Of a stretch of DNA of 64,000 bases, positions 53,143 through 63,861 are shown piece after piece. Both the position numbers and the translations under genes were made by a program. Positions within the stretch are counted from its first letter, which is position 1, and every line of letters starts with the position of its first letter. Source of the stretch: Roseiarcus sp035606915 (lineage in GTDB: Bacteria > Pseudomonadota > Alphaproteobacteria > Rhizobiales > Beijerinckiaceae); assembly GCA_035606915.1 (NCBI GenBank), contig DATNDU010000008.1, forward strand, positions 15,637 to 79,636, given 5' to 3'. The notes below the pieces were generated by a model. It did not search any database. It worked only from the letters and a program-made list of their open reading frames with translations, and was not told the DNA's origin.

Positions 53143-53503
53143 ATGTCGGACATCACTTTCATCTTGCTCTATGTCGAGGACGTCGCCCGCAGCGCGGCGT
53201 TCTACGCGCGCCTGCTCGCCAAGCCGATTTCGGAATCCTCGGCCAATTTCGCGCTTATCCCCGCCGCGCCGGGGCTGATGCCGGGCTTGGGGCGGCGCAG
53301 CGAGGTTGCGCCCGCCGGCAGCGCCCCCGGCGCCGGCGAGATCGCGGTGAGGCTCGCCGACGAAGCCGCCGTGGAGGCCGAGCCCACGCGCTGGCGCCGC
53401 GGGCGTGCGCATCGCCCAGCCGCCGACGCTCATGGACTTCGGCTTCACCTGCGTCGGCCTCGATCCCGACGGCCATCGCATCCGCGCCCTCGCGCCGGCC
53501 TGG
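53143..53503 (+). pseudogene. Frameshifted VOC (glyoxalase-fold) protein
   Basis: The frame from ATG 53143 reads MSDITFILLYVEDVARSAAFYARLLAKP and NFALIPAAPGLMPGLGRR, a typical VOC start. Around 53391-53404 the family sequence moves to the +1 frame, continuing VRIAQPPTLMDFGFTCVGLDPDGHRIRALAPAW. One inserted C (or two lost bases) in the run TGGCGCCGCGGGCG explains it. The gene is broken unless this is a sequencing error. No stop follows where the domain should end, another sign of decay. Confidence 0.72.
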
Positions 53504-53717
53504 CGGGGTTTTCGGCGCAAGTTTATTCGGCGCCCATCGCTCGCGAACCGCATGACGCCGAAATGCTGGGATCGCCGCCGATCCTCGCCCTATGACGGAG
53601 CGCGAGGGGTCTTTAGCCTCGGCACGCCGAGGGATGAGGCGAGCCCGCGCTGGACAGACCCCGGCTTCGCCCTATATTCGCCGCCGCGTGTCTCGCGCGG
53701 GGCGATGTCTCGACCAC

Positions 53718-54167
53718 ATGACCGACGCCATCATCGACCATTTCAGGGGCCTTGCCGCCGCCTATACCGACGCCATTCGCGCCAGCGACTTCAAGGCCAA
53801 TATCGTTATGTTCTTTTTGTCGCTGACGATGGGGCCGGTCGTCTTCAATCACGAGAATTTCCCCGGCTTCCTGACTCTGCCGACGCTCCTCGCGCCGTTC
53901 ATCCTCATATTCTTCTGCTTGTTCGTCGCCTTGTTGCCGCGCTACCCGCGTCGCGGGCGGGCGAGCTTTTTCATTTCCGGCAAAGCGACGCCGGCCGATT
54001 TCGCCTATCGCGGCCCGAACCCCAACGAGGCGCAGGAATTGCAGTTGCGCGTGGCGATTCTGTCCGACATTCTCTACTGGAAGACGCTGTGCCTGCGCGT
54101 CGCCTTCTTCATCTGCATCGCTTGCGTCCTCGTCGCGGCGCCGCTGCTGGCGATTTACGCGCGATGA
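53718..54167 (+). CDS. Membrane protein resembling Pycsar-type effectors (first copy)
   Basis: This is a 149-residue protein. A short amphipathic start leads to SDFKANIVMFFLSLTMGPVV (residues 22-41), a second helix TLLAPFILIFFCLFVALLPRYPRRG (about 54-78), a soluble part, then LRVAILSDILYWKTLCLRVAFFI and a last helix. The order D-x-K-A-x-I plus membrane hairpin, then LSxIL-x-x-K plus membrane helix, resembles the transmembrane effector domain of Pycsar systems. No cyclase gene is next to it, so the role is open. ATG 53718; coupled to the next gene by ATGA. Confidence 0.7.
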   Translation: MTDAIIDHFRGLAAAYTDAIRASDFKANIVMFFLSLTMGPVVFNHENFPGFLTLPTLLAPFILIFFCLFVALLPRYPRRGRASFFISGKATPADFAYRGPNPNEAQELQLRVAILSDILYWKTLCLRVAFFICIACVLVAAPLLAIYAR

Positions 54168-54670
54168 TCGAGGAACTCGACGGCCACACGCTGCCCCGAC
54201 GGCAAGTTTCGGCGCAGGACGCGATGGCGCACTATCGCAACATCATTGGCGGCTTCACCGAGACCATCCGGCTCAGCGATTTCAAGGCCAATGTCGCCAT
54301 CGTGTTCACCGGCATCATGATGGGACCGGTGGTGTCGTTCAGGGCCAAGCTGCCGCACTACCTGCCGCTCGATGTCGCGCTGGCGCCGTTCCTCATCGTC
54401 TTCCTGTGCCTGCTGATCTGCCTCTATCCGCGCTATGGGCGCCAGGGGCGGGTGCATTTCGTCATCGCCCGTAACGCTGCGCCACATCTGTTCCCGGGGC
54501 CGGAGAGCGAAGACATCGAGATCGAAAAGATGCAGACGTTGTGCGCGATCTTGTCGCGCATCCTCTACTGGAAAACGCTGATGCTGCTCATCAGCTTCTA
54601 CACCTGCATCTTAACCGTCGCCGCCATCGCGCTGATGGTGGTTTTCGAAAGCTTGCCGCATCTGCAGTGA
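54164..54670 (+). CDS. Membrane protein resembling Pycsar-type effectors (second copy)
   Basis: This is a 168-residue paralogue of the preceding protein: LSDFKANVAIVFTGIMMGPVV (residues 37-57), APFLIVFLCLLICLYPRYGRQGR, then MQTLCAILSRILYWKTLMLLISFY and a C-terminal helix. It has a longer N-terminal soluble part (1-35). The motifs SDFKAN, MGPVV, PRY and ILYWKTL are shared with the first copy, so the pair came from tandem duplication and the products may form a hetero-oligomer. Confidence 0.72.
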   Translation: MIEELDGHTLPRRQVSAQDAMAHYRNIIGGFTETIRLSDFKANVAIVFTGIMMGPVVSFRAKLPHYLPLDVALAPFLIVFLCLLICLYPRYGRQGRVHFVIARNAAPHLFPGPESEDIEIEKMQTLCAILSRILYWKTLMLLISFYTCILTVAAIALMVVFESLPHLQ

Positions 54671-54748
54671 ATAGGTGAACCCGCATTAACTTTGCGGAAA
54701 GGACGCAGCCCTAGCTTCGCGCCTCGTTGCAAGCATCATGAGGCGCGT

Positions 54749-55015
54749 ATGTCGGACACGGATGGAATCGCCGGCTCCCGGATTCTCTCGATCATCGAGC
54801 GGATCGAGCAGCTCGAAGAGGAGATCAAGGCGCTCAACGAGGGCAAGAAGGAGGTCTTCGCCGAGGCCAAGGGCGAAGGTTACGACCTCAAGGTTTTGCG
54901 GGAAATCCTCAAGATCCGCAAGCTCGACCGCGACGAGCGCGACGAGCAGGAATCGCTGATCGACCTCTATATGCGCGCGATGAGCGAGGCCGAGCCGCAG
55001 AAGCAAGCCGCCTGA
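54749..55015 (+). CDS. gapR: GapR family DNA-binding protein (DUF2312)
   Basis: This is an 88-residue GapR homologue: RILSIIERIEQLEEEIKALNEGKKEVFAEAKGEGYDLKVLREILKIRKLD-type core (about 10-60) and the ERDEQESLIDLYMRAM tail. In Caulobacter, GapR encircles overtwisted AT-rich DNA ahead of replication forks and RNA polymerase. The start ATG at 54749 (MSDTDG) is typical. A strong rho-independent terminator follows. Confidence 0.92.
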   Translation: MSDTDGIAGSRILSIIERIEQLEEEIKALNEGKKEVFAEAKGEGYDLKVLREILKIRKLDRDERDEQESLIDLYMRAMSEAEPQKQAA

Positions 55016-55020
55016 GCGGG

Positions 55021-55054
55021 CGGCCGCGCGGTCCTGACGGGCCGCGCGGCTTTT
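55021..55054 (+). terminator. Rho-independent terminator of gapR
   Basis: GCCGCGCGG (55023-55031) pairs with CCGCGCGGC (55042-55050), followed by TTTT. It lies 6 bases after the gapR stop. Confidence 0.8.
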
Positions 55055-55364
55055 CCGTCTCTAGCGCGACCGCCGCCGCCGATCCGGTCTTGGAAAGGCG
55101 GGTGCAACGGGCGAAGGGTCGGTTACAGATGACATAAAATGTCACTTAAAGCGCAAAGAAATACATCGAAGGTATCTCCGCTCTGCATTTGTTATACATT
55201 TATCATGCTGTTTGTGAAAACTTTTCATCAGCACGCCTCTCATCCTCGTGGCGCAAATCCGTCTCCTCGGATGAAAGTTCGGCTTGCCACAAGCTCGCCG
55301 GGGGACGATAGCGGCGCGACGAAGACCGCCGCCAGCGGGCGGTCGAATGCGAGGATGCACAAGC
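55055..55364. other. Intergenic region upstream of mdh
   Basis: No gene was found in about 310 bases between the gapR terminator and mdh. An AT-rich stretch (about 55120-55230) stands out against the GC-rich surroundings and holds a perfect inverted repeat at 55130-55144. It is probably the promoter and regulatory region of the TCA-cycle gene run. Confidence 0.5.
55130..55144. promoter_or_regulatory. Inverted repeat TGACAT-AAA-ATGTCA
   Basis: A perfect 6+3+6 palindrome in an AT-rich island about 220 bases upstream of the mdh start. It has the look of a dimeric regulator site. The regulator cannot be named from the motif. Confidence 0.45.
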
Positions 55365-56327
55365 ATGGCGCGAAACAAGATTGCCCTCATCGGCGCGGGC
55401 CAGATCGGCGGCACGCTGGCGCATCTGGCGGCGCTCAAGGAACTCGGCGACATCGTACTGTTCGACATCGTCGACGGCGTGCCGCAGGGCAAGGCGCTCG
55501 ACCTCGCCGAGGCCGGCCCGGTGGAGGGCTTCAACGCCAAGCTTAGGGGCGCTTCGTCCTATGCCGAAATCGCCGGCGCCGACGTCATCATCGTCACCGC
55601 CGGCGTGCCGCGCAAGCCCGGCATGAGCCGCGACGACCTCATCGGCATCAATCTCAAGGTGATGGATTCCGTCGGCGCCGGCATCAAGGCCCACGCCGCC
55701 GGCGCCTTCGTCATCTGCATCACCAACCCGCTCGACGCGATGGTGTGGGCGTTGCAGAAGGCCTCCGGCGTTCCGCACGAGCGCATCGTCGGCATGGCCG
55801 GCATGCTCGACAGCGCGCGCTTCCGCTATTTCCTCAGCCAGGAGTTCAACGTCTCGGTCGAAGACGTCACCGCCTTCGTGCTCGGCGGCCACGGCGACGA
55901 CATGGTGCCCTCGGTGCGCTACTCGACGGTCGCCGGCATCCCGCTGCCCGACCTCGTCAAGATGGGCTGGACGACGCAAGCCAAGCTTGACGCCATCGTC
56001 GAGCGCACCCGGAAGGGCGGCGGCGAGATCGTCAATCTGTTGAAGACCGGTTCGGCGTTCTACGCCCCAGCGTCCTCGGCGATTTCGATGGCCGAGTCCT
56101 ATCTTCGGGACCAGCGCCGCGTGCTGCCATGCGCCGCCTATCTCAGCGGCCAGTACGGCGTCAACGACGCTTATATCGGCGTTCCCGTGGTGCTCGGGGC
56201 CAAGGGCGTCGAGAAGATCATCGAAATTGCCTTCGACGAGGCCGAAAAGGCGATGTTCGCGAAATCGGTGGCCTCGGTAAGCGCACTGATCGAGGCCTGC
56301 AAGAAGATCAACCCGACGCTGGCCTGA
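55365..56327 (+). CDS. mdh: Malate dehydrogenase
   Basis: This 320-residue NAD-dependent enzyme of the lactate-dehydrogenase-like malate dehydrogenase type interconverts malate and oxaloacetate. It has GAGQIGGTLAHLAAL near residue 10, VTAGVPRKPGMSRDDLIGIN near 80-99 with substrate-binding Arg residues, TNPLDAMVW, and catalytic His in FVLGGHGDDMVPS near 173. It heads the run mdh-sucC-sucD-sucA-sucB. Confidence 0.96.
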   Translation: MARNKIALIGAGQIGGTLAHLAALKELGDIVLFDIVDGVPQGKALDLAEAGPVEGFNAKLRGASSYAEIAGADVIIVTAGVPRKPGMSRDDLIGINLKVMDSVGAGIKAHAAGAFVICITNPLDAMVWALQKASGVPHERIVGMAGMLDSARFRYFLSQEFNVSVEDVTAFVLGGHGDDMVPSVRYSTVAGIPLPDLVKMGWTTQAKLDAIVERTRKGGGEIVNLLKTGSAFYAPASSAISMAESYLRDQRRVLPCAAYLSGQYGVNDAYIGVPVVLGAKGVEKIIEIAFDEAEKAMFAKSVASVSALIEACKKINPTLA

Positions 56328-56373
56328 TGCGTGACGCTTCTGCCCAGTCGGGCCGCATGACAGGAATTTTGCG

Positions 56374-57570
56374 ATGAACATCCACGAATATCAGGCCAAG
56401 GCGGTGCTACGGGCTTTCGCAGCGCCAGTCTCCGACGGTCGCCCGGCGTTCACGCCGCAAGAGGCGGCGGCGGCGGCGCGCGAATTGCCGGGGCCGCTCT
56501 ATGTCGTCAAGTCGCAGATCCACGCCGGCGGCCGCGGCAAGGGCAAGTTCAAAGAGGCTTCCGCCGGGAGCGCCGGCGGCGTGCGCCTCGCCCGCTCCAT
56601 CGACGAGGTGAAGGCCTTCGCCGACGAGATGCTGGGCGCGACGCTGGTCACCGTGCAGACCGGCCCGGCCGGCAAGCAGGTCAACCGGCTCTATATCGAG
56701 GACGGCTCCGACATCGCCAAGGAGCTTTACCTTTCGATGCTGGTCGACCGCAGCGCCGCGCGCATCGCCTTCGTCGTCTCCACCGAAGGCGGCGTCAATA
56801 TCGAGGACGTCGCGCACAATTCGCCGGAGAAGATCGTCAGCTTCGCCATCGATCCCGCCACCGGCATCATGCCGCATCACGGCCGCACGGCGGCGAAGGC
56901 GCTGGGCCTCACCGGCGATCTCGCCAAGCAATGCGAGGCGCTGACCGCCAAGCTGTACGCCGCCTTCGTCGCCAAGGACATGGCGATGCTGGAGATCAAT
57001 CCGCTGGTCGTCACCAAACAGGGCCAGTTGAAGGTGCTCGACGCCAAAGTGTCGTTCGACGACAACGCGCTCTATCGCCACGCCGACATCCTGGCGCTGC
57101 GCGACGAAACCGAGGAGGACGCCAAGGAGATCGAGGCGTCGAAATACGACCTCAACTATGTCACGCTCGACGGCACGATCGGTTGCATGGTCAACGGCGC
57201 CGGGCTGGCGATGGCGACGATGGACATCATCAAGCTTTATGGCGAGTCGCCGGCCAATTTCCTCGACGTCGGCGGCGGCGCGACCAAAGAGAAGGTGACG
57301 GCGGCGTTCAAGATCATCACCGCTGACCCCAACGTGAAGGGCATCTTGGTCAACATCTTCGGCGGCATCATGCGCTGCGACGTGATCGCGGAGGGCGTGA
57401 TCGCGGCGGTGAAGGAAGTCGGCCTGAAGGTTCCGCTGGTGGTGCGGCTGGAGGGGACGAACGTCGAGCTGGGCAAGAAGATCATCCGCGAGTCGGGGTT
57501 GAACGTGATCCCGGCCGACGATTTGGACGATGCGGCGCAGAAGGTGGTGAGCGCAGTGAAGAAGGGGTGA
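56374..57570 (+). CDS. sucC: Succinyl-CoA synthetase subunit beta
   Basis: This is a 398-residue ATP-grasp subunit: MNIHEYQAKAVLRAF start, KSQIHAGGRGKGKFKEA near 46-62, NPLVVTKQGQLKVLDAKVSFDDNAL near 209-233, and LVNIFGGIMRCDVIAEGV near 323. It binds the nucleotide and, with SucD, converts succinyl-CoA to succinate. sucC and sucD are normally adjacent; here about 660 bases with toxin-antitoxin remnants separate them. Confidence 0.96.
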   Translation: MNIHEYQAKAVLRAFAAPVSDGRPAFTPQEAAAAARELPGPLYVVKSQIHAGGRGKGKFKEASAGSAGGVRLARSIDEVKAFADEMLGATLVTVQTGPAGKQVNRLYIEDGSDIAKELYLSMLVDRSAARIAFVVSTEGGVNIEDVAHNSPEKIVSFAIDPATGIMPHHGRTAAKALGLTGDLAKQCEALTAKLYAAFVAKDMAMLEINPLVVTKQGQLKVLDAKVSFDDNALYRHADILALRDETEEDAKEIEASKYDLNYVTLDGTIGCMVNGAGLAMATMDIIKLYGESPANFLDVGGGATKEKVTAAFKIITADPNVKGILVNIFGGIMRCDVIAEGVIAAVKEVGLKVPLVVRLEGTNVELGKKIIRESGLNVIPADDLDDAAQKVVSAVKKG

Positions 57571-57692
57571 GCGGATATAGTGGCGCTTCGTTGGGGTTTC
57601 CGCCGTTGTGCGACGAGGAGTCCGATGCGCAACTCGACGAGAGTTTGCGTCCCGAAGAGAGGCTCGCCGCCGAAATCGAAGCTCAGAGTTAA
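57567..57692 (+). CDS. Possible 41-residue protein overlapping the sucC stop
   Basis: A GTG overlapping the sucC stop (GTGA), preceded by GAAGAAGG, opens a 41-codon frame ending at TAA 57692. The product is acidic (CDEESDAQLDESLRPEERLA) and not a known family. It could be a genuine small coupled protein or a fragment brought in with the toxin-antitoxin remnant. Confidence 0.25.
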   Translation: MSGYSGASLGFPPLCDEESDAQLDESLRPEERLAAEIEAQS

Positions 57693-57735
57693 GCGCAGAG
57701 GGAAGCTAGAGGTTCGGAGCAGCGAGCGATTGACA

Positions 57736-58083
57736 ATGCCAAAGATCACCATCGACCTGGATGACCGCCTCGCGGAGCGACTCGCCACCGTGTCATGCGC
57801 ACGCAACCTCACGGTCGAGGAGTGGTTGCGGGTGCAAGCGGAACAAGCGGCCCCGCCAGAGGCGGATTTCCCTATCGAGAATTCCTCGCACCGCGCCGTC
57901 CTCGCTTCCCTCGACCGGCCTGAGGGCTATTACGAGTCGCCCTGTGATGAAATTCACGACCGTGAACTCGCCCGTGCCGAGGCTTATATCGCCGCCCGAG
58001 AAGTTCTGCTTGAACTGATCGACAACACACAAGGCGACATGGGCGCACAGGTCTGGAACAGAGGAAAGCTCTATGAGCCCTGA
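57736..58083 (+). CDS. Antitoxin-like protein paired with a VapC remnant
   Basis: This is a 115-residue protein beginning MPKITIDLDDRLAERLATVSCARNLTVEEWLRVQA, which looks like a short ribbon-helix-helix DNA-binding start, followed by an acidic, probably toxin-binding tail (ESPCDEIHDRELARAEAYIAA). It overlaps the following VapC-like frame by 11 bases, the usual antitoxin-toxin layout. The frame is intact although the partner toxin is not. Confidence 0.6.
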   Translation: MPKITIDLDDRLAERLATVSCARNLTVEEWLRVQAEQAAPPEADFPIENSSHRAVLASLDRPEGYYESPCDEIHDRELARAEAYIAAREVLLELIDNTQGDMGAQVWNRGKLYEP

Positions 58084-58210
58084 CTGTTTCCTCGACACCA
58101 ACGTGTTGTTCTACGCCGCGATGGGGCGCTTCTCCGCTCCGGAGAAATACCTCAACGACGGGCAAGCCTACGGTTTCGTCCGCGCCCTCAACCCTTTCAA
58201 GCCACACTGA
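58073..58210 (+). pseudogene. vapC: VapC (PIN domain) toxin with its middle deleted
   Basis: This is a 45-codon frame. Residues 1-26 (MSPDCFLDTNVLFYAAMGRF, then SAPEKY) match the PIN-domain start with the first catalytic Asp. The last part (NDGQAYGFVRALNPF) matches the PIN-domain end. About 80-90 central residues, including the other acidic catalytic positions, are missing, and the join is in frame. The product cannot be an active ribonuclease. Confidence 0.7.
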
Positions 58211-58229
58211 GTTCAACCCGGAACCGCCC

Positions 58230-59117
58230 ATGTCTATCCTCATCGATGCACAAACCAAAGTCATCACCCAGGGCTTCACCGGCAAGAACGGCACGTTCCA
58301 TTCGGAGCAGGCAGTCAAATACGGCACCAAGGTGGTCGGCGGCGTCTCGCCCGGCAAGGGCGGCGCGCGGCATCTCGGCTTGCCGGTGTTCGATACTGTG
58401 GCGCAAGCGCGCGCCGAGACCCAAGCCGACGCCTCGGTGATCTATGTGCCGCCGCCAGGCGCGGCGGATGCGATCTGCGAGGCGATCGTCGCGGAGACGC
58501 CGCTCATCGTCTGCATCACCGAGGGCATCCCAGTCCTCGACATGGTGCGCGTCAAGCGGGCGCTGAGCGGTTCGAAATCACTGCTCGTCGGCCCCAATTG
58601 CCCCGGCGTGATGACGGCGGGCGCGTGCAAGATCGGCATCATGCCCGGCAACATCTTCGCCAAGGGCAGCGTCGGCATTGTTTCGCGCTCCGGCACGCTT
58701 ACCTATGAGGCCGTGTTCCAGACAACCCGCGTGGGGCTTGGCCAGACCACCGCCGTCGGCATCGGCGGCGATCCCGTCAAGGGCATGGATTTCATCGACG
58801 TGCTCGAACTTTTCCTCGCCGACGACGACACCAAATCGATCGTCATGATCGGCGAGATCGGCGGCAGCGCCGAAGAAGACGCCGCGCAATTCCTGAAGGA
58901 CGAGGCGAAAAAGGGCCGCGCCAAGCCGGTCGTCGGCTTCATCGCCGGCCGCACCGCGCCGCCGGGCCGCCGCATGGGCCATGCCGGGGCGATCATCGCC
59001 GGCGGCAAGGGCGGCGCCGAGGACAAGATCGCCGCCATGGAAGCGGCCGGCATCCGCGTCTCGCCCTCGCCGGCAAGGCTCGGCAAGACGCTCGTCGACA
59101 TGCTGAACGGCAAATAG
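58230..59117 (+). CDS. sucD: Succinyl-CoA synthetase subunit alpha
   Basis: This is a 295-residue CoA-binding subunit: TKVITQGFTGKNGTFHSEQA near 9-28, GGVSPGKGGARHLGLPVFD near 40-58, and active-site phospho-His region GRRMGHAGAIIAGGKG near 247-262. With SucC it carries out substrate-level phosphorylation. It starts 19 bases after the VapC remnant. Confidence 0.96.
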   Translation: MSILIDAQTKVITQGFTGKNGTFHSEQAVKYGTKVVGGVSPGKGGARHLGLPVFDTVAQARAETQADASVIYVPPPGAADAICEAIVAETPLIVCITEGIPVLDMVRVKRALSGSKSLLVGPNCPGVMTAGACKIGIMPGNIFAKGSVGIVSRSGTLTYEAVFQTTRVGLGQTTAVGIGGDPVKGMDFIDVLELFLADDDTKSIVMIGEIGGSAEEDAAQFLKDEAKKGRAKPVVGFIAGRTAPPGRRMGHAGAIIAGGKGGAEDKIAAMEAAGIRVSPSPARLGKTLVDMLNGK

Positions 59118-59127
59118 GGAGGCCGTC

Positions 59128-62091
<2,964 letters not shown>

Positions 62092-62101
62092 GGTTGAGCG
62101 A

Positions 62102-62437
62102 ATGGCCTATTTCCTCAGCAAGCTGATCCCGCCGCGGCCGACCTTCGTGCTCGATATGAGCGACGAGGAGCGCAACGTGATGCTTGCGCATCGCGATTAT
62201 TGGCTGCCGCAACTCAACGCCGGCCTGGTGCTGCTGATGGGGCCGGTTCTCGATCCCAAGGGCGGCTATGGCGTGATGGTCGCCAATGCGCCGTCGCTGA
62301 AGCTGCTGGAAGACTGGCAGTCCCAGGACCCGGTCATCCTCAGCGGGCGTGGTTTTTTGTTCGAAAATTACCCGATGCCGTCGATCAAGGTTGCCCCGAT
62401 CGAGCCACTGGCGCCGGTCTCCTCCATTTCTCCTTGA
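62102..62437 (+). CDS. YciI-like (YCII-related) protein
   Basis: This is a 111-residue alpha-beta dimeric fold protein: FVLDMSDEERNVMLAHRDYWLPQLNAGLVLLMGPVLDPKGGYGVMVANAP spans the YCII core with the conserved His of HRDYW and the Asp of GPVLDP. The C-terminal part NYPMPSIKVAPIEPLAP is an extension. It sits 10 bases after sucA and 39 bases before sucB, so it is in the operon. Family members are small enzymes or structural proteins of largely unknown reaction. Confidence 0.82.
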   Translation: MAYFLSKLIPPRPTFVLDMSDEERNVMLAHRDYWLPQLNAGLVLLMGPVLDPKGGYGVMVANAPSLKLLEDWQSQDPVILSGRGFLFENYPMPSIKVAPIEPLAPVSSISP

Positions 62438-62476
62438 AGTCACAAACAGAAGGGCGCCTCGCGCGGCGCAAGTGCC

Positions 62477-63745
62477 ATGGCCACTGAAATCCGCGTTCCC
62501 ACTCTCGGCGAGTCGATCTCGGAAGCGACCGTCGGCAAATGGTTCAAGCAGCGCGGCGACGCCGTGAAGGCCGACGAGCCGCTGGTCGAACTGGAGACCG
62601 AGAAGGTGACGCTCGAAGTCAACGCGCCCTCCGCCGGCGTGCTGTCGGAGATCGTCGCCGATTCCGGCGCGACGGTCGCCATCGGCGCGTTGCTCGGCGC
62701 GCTGAGCACTGGCGCTGCCGCAGCCAAGCCGGCGGCGAAAGCCGAGGCGCCGGCTACGAAAGCCGAAATGCCCGCCGCGAAGGTGGAAGCGCCTGCTGCG
62801 AAAGCCGAAGCGCCTGCGGCCAAGGCGGAAGCGCCCGTCTCGACGCCCGAGGCGGCGATGCCGCCGGCGCCTTCGGCCGCCAAACTCGCGGCCGAGAACG
62901 GCGTCGATCTCGCCGCCGTCGCCGGCAGCGGCAAGCGCGGGCAAGTGCTGAAGGGCGACGTGATCGAGGCCCTCGCCAAGCCGGCCCCCGCCGCCCCGGC
63001 GCCCGCCCCGGTCGGCTTGCGGGCGCCCAGCGCCCCCGACGACGCGGCGCGCGAGGAGCGCGTCCGCCTCACCCGAATGCGCCAGACCATCGCGCGGCGC
63101 TTGAAGGACGTGCAGAACACCGCGGCCATGCTGACGACCTTCAACGAGGTCGACATGACCGAGGTCATACATATGCGCACCAAATACAAGGAAGCCTTCG
63201 AGAAGAAGCACGGCGGCAAGCTCGGCTTCATGGGCTTTTTCGTCAAAGCCTGCGTGCAGGCGCTGAAGGACATTCCCTCCGTCAATGCCGAGATCGACGG
63301 CGCGGATTTGGTGTTCAAGAACTATTATCACCTCGGCATCGCCGTCGGCACCGACAAGGGCCTCGTGGTGCCGGTGGTGCGCGACGCCGACAGGCTGTCG
63401 ATCGCCGGCATCGAGAAGGCGATCGCCGATTACGGCAAGCGAGCGCGCGACGGGCAGTTGAAGATCGAGGAGATGCAGGGCGGCACGTTCACCATCACCA
63501 ACGGCGGCATCTACGGTTCGCTGATGTCGACGCCGATCCTCAACGCGCCGCAATCCGGCATCCTCGGCATGCACAAGATCCAGGAACGGCCGGTGGCGGT
63601 CGATGGCAAGGTCGAAATCCGGCCGATGATGTATCTGGCGCTCTCCTACGATCACCGCGTAGTCGACGGCAAGGAGGCGGTGACGTTCCTGGTGCGCGTC
63701 AAGGAGGCGCTCGAAGACCCGGCGCGGCTGGTGCTGGATTTGTGA
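62477..63745 (+). CDS. sucB: 2-oxoglutarate dehydrogenase E2 (dihydrolipoyl succinyltransferase)
   Basis: This is a 422-residue E2 core. The lipoyl domain covers residues 2-77 (lipoyl Lys in ELETEKVTLEV near 43). A linker of KAEAPA repeats spans about 80-125. The peripheral-subunit-binding domain is at about 130-170 (SAAKLAAENGVDLAAVAGSGKRGQVLKGDV pattern). The catalytic domain has SYDHRVVDGKEAV near 392-404. It transfers succinyl to CoA. The E3 gene is not in the window. Confidence 0.96.
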   Translation: MATEIRVPTLGESISEATVGKWFKQRGDAVKADEPLVELETEKVTLEVNAPSAGVLSEIVADSGATVAIGALLGALSTGAAAAKPAAKAEAPATKAEMPAAKVEAPAAKAEAPAAKAEAPVSTPEAAMPPAPSAAKLAAENGVDLAAVAGSGKRGQVLKGDVIEALAKPAPAAPAPAPVGLRAPSAPDDAAREERVRLTRMRQTIARRLKDVQNTAAMLTTFNEVDMTEVIHMRTKYKEAFEKKHGGKLGFMGFFVKACVQALKDIPSVNAEIDGADLVFKNYYHLGIAVGTDKGLVVPVVRDADRLSIAGIEKAIADYGKRARDGQLKIEEMQGGTFTITNGGIYGSLMSTPILNAPQSGILGMHKIQERPVAVDGKVEIRPMMYLALSYDHRVVDGKEAVTFLVRVKEALEDPARLVLDL

Positions 63746-63861
63746 GGGGGCCGATCAGCGGAGCAAGAACCGAACAGATTGAATTGGGGGACTCCAAAGG
63801 CATAGACTCGACGGCGAAACGCGAATTGGACGAAACGCAAATCAATTGGCGGAGGGGGAAA

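Noticed and set aside
53504..53717. Possible extra gene between the VOC relic and the membrane-protein pair
   Set aside because: The open frames here are Arg/Ser-rich, lack starts with ribosome-binding sites and match no family.
62700..62850. Short repeated units suggestive of a CRISPR-like or regulatory array
   Set aside because: They encode the KAEAPA-type flexible linker of the E2 protein in frame; no spacers exist.
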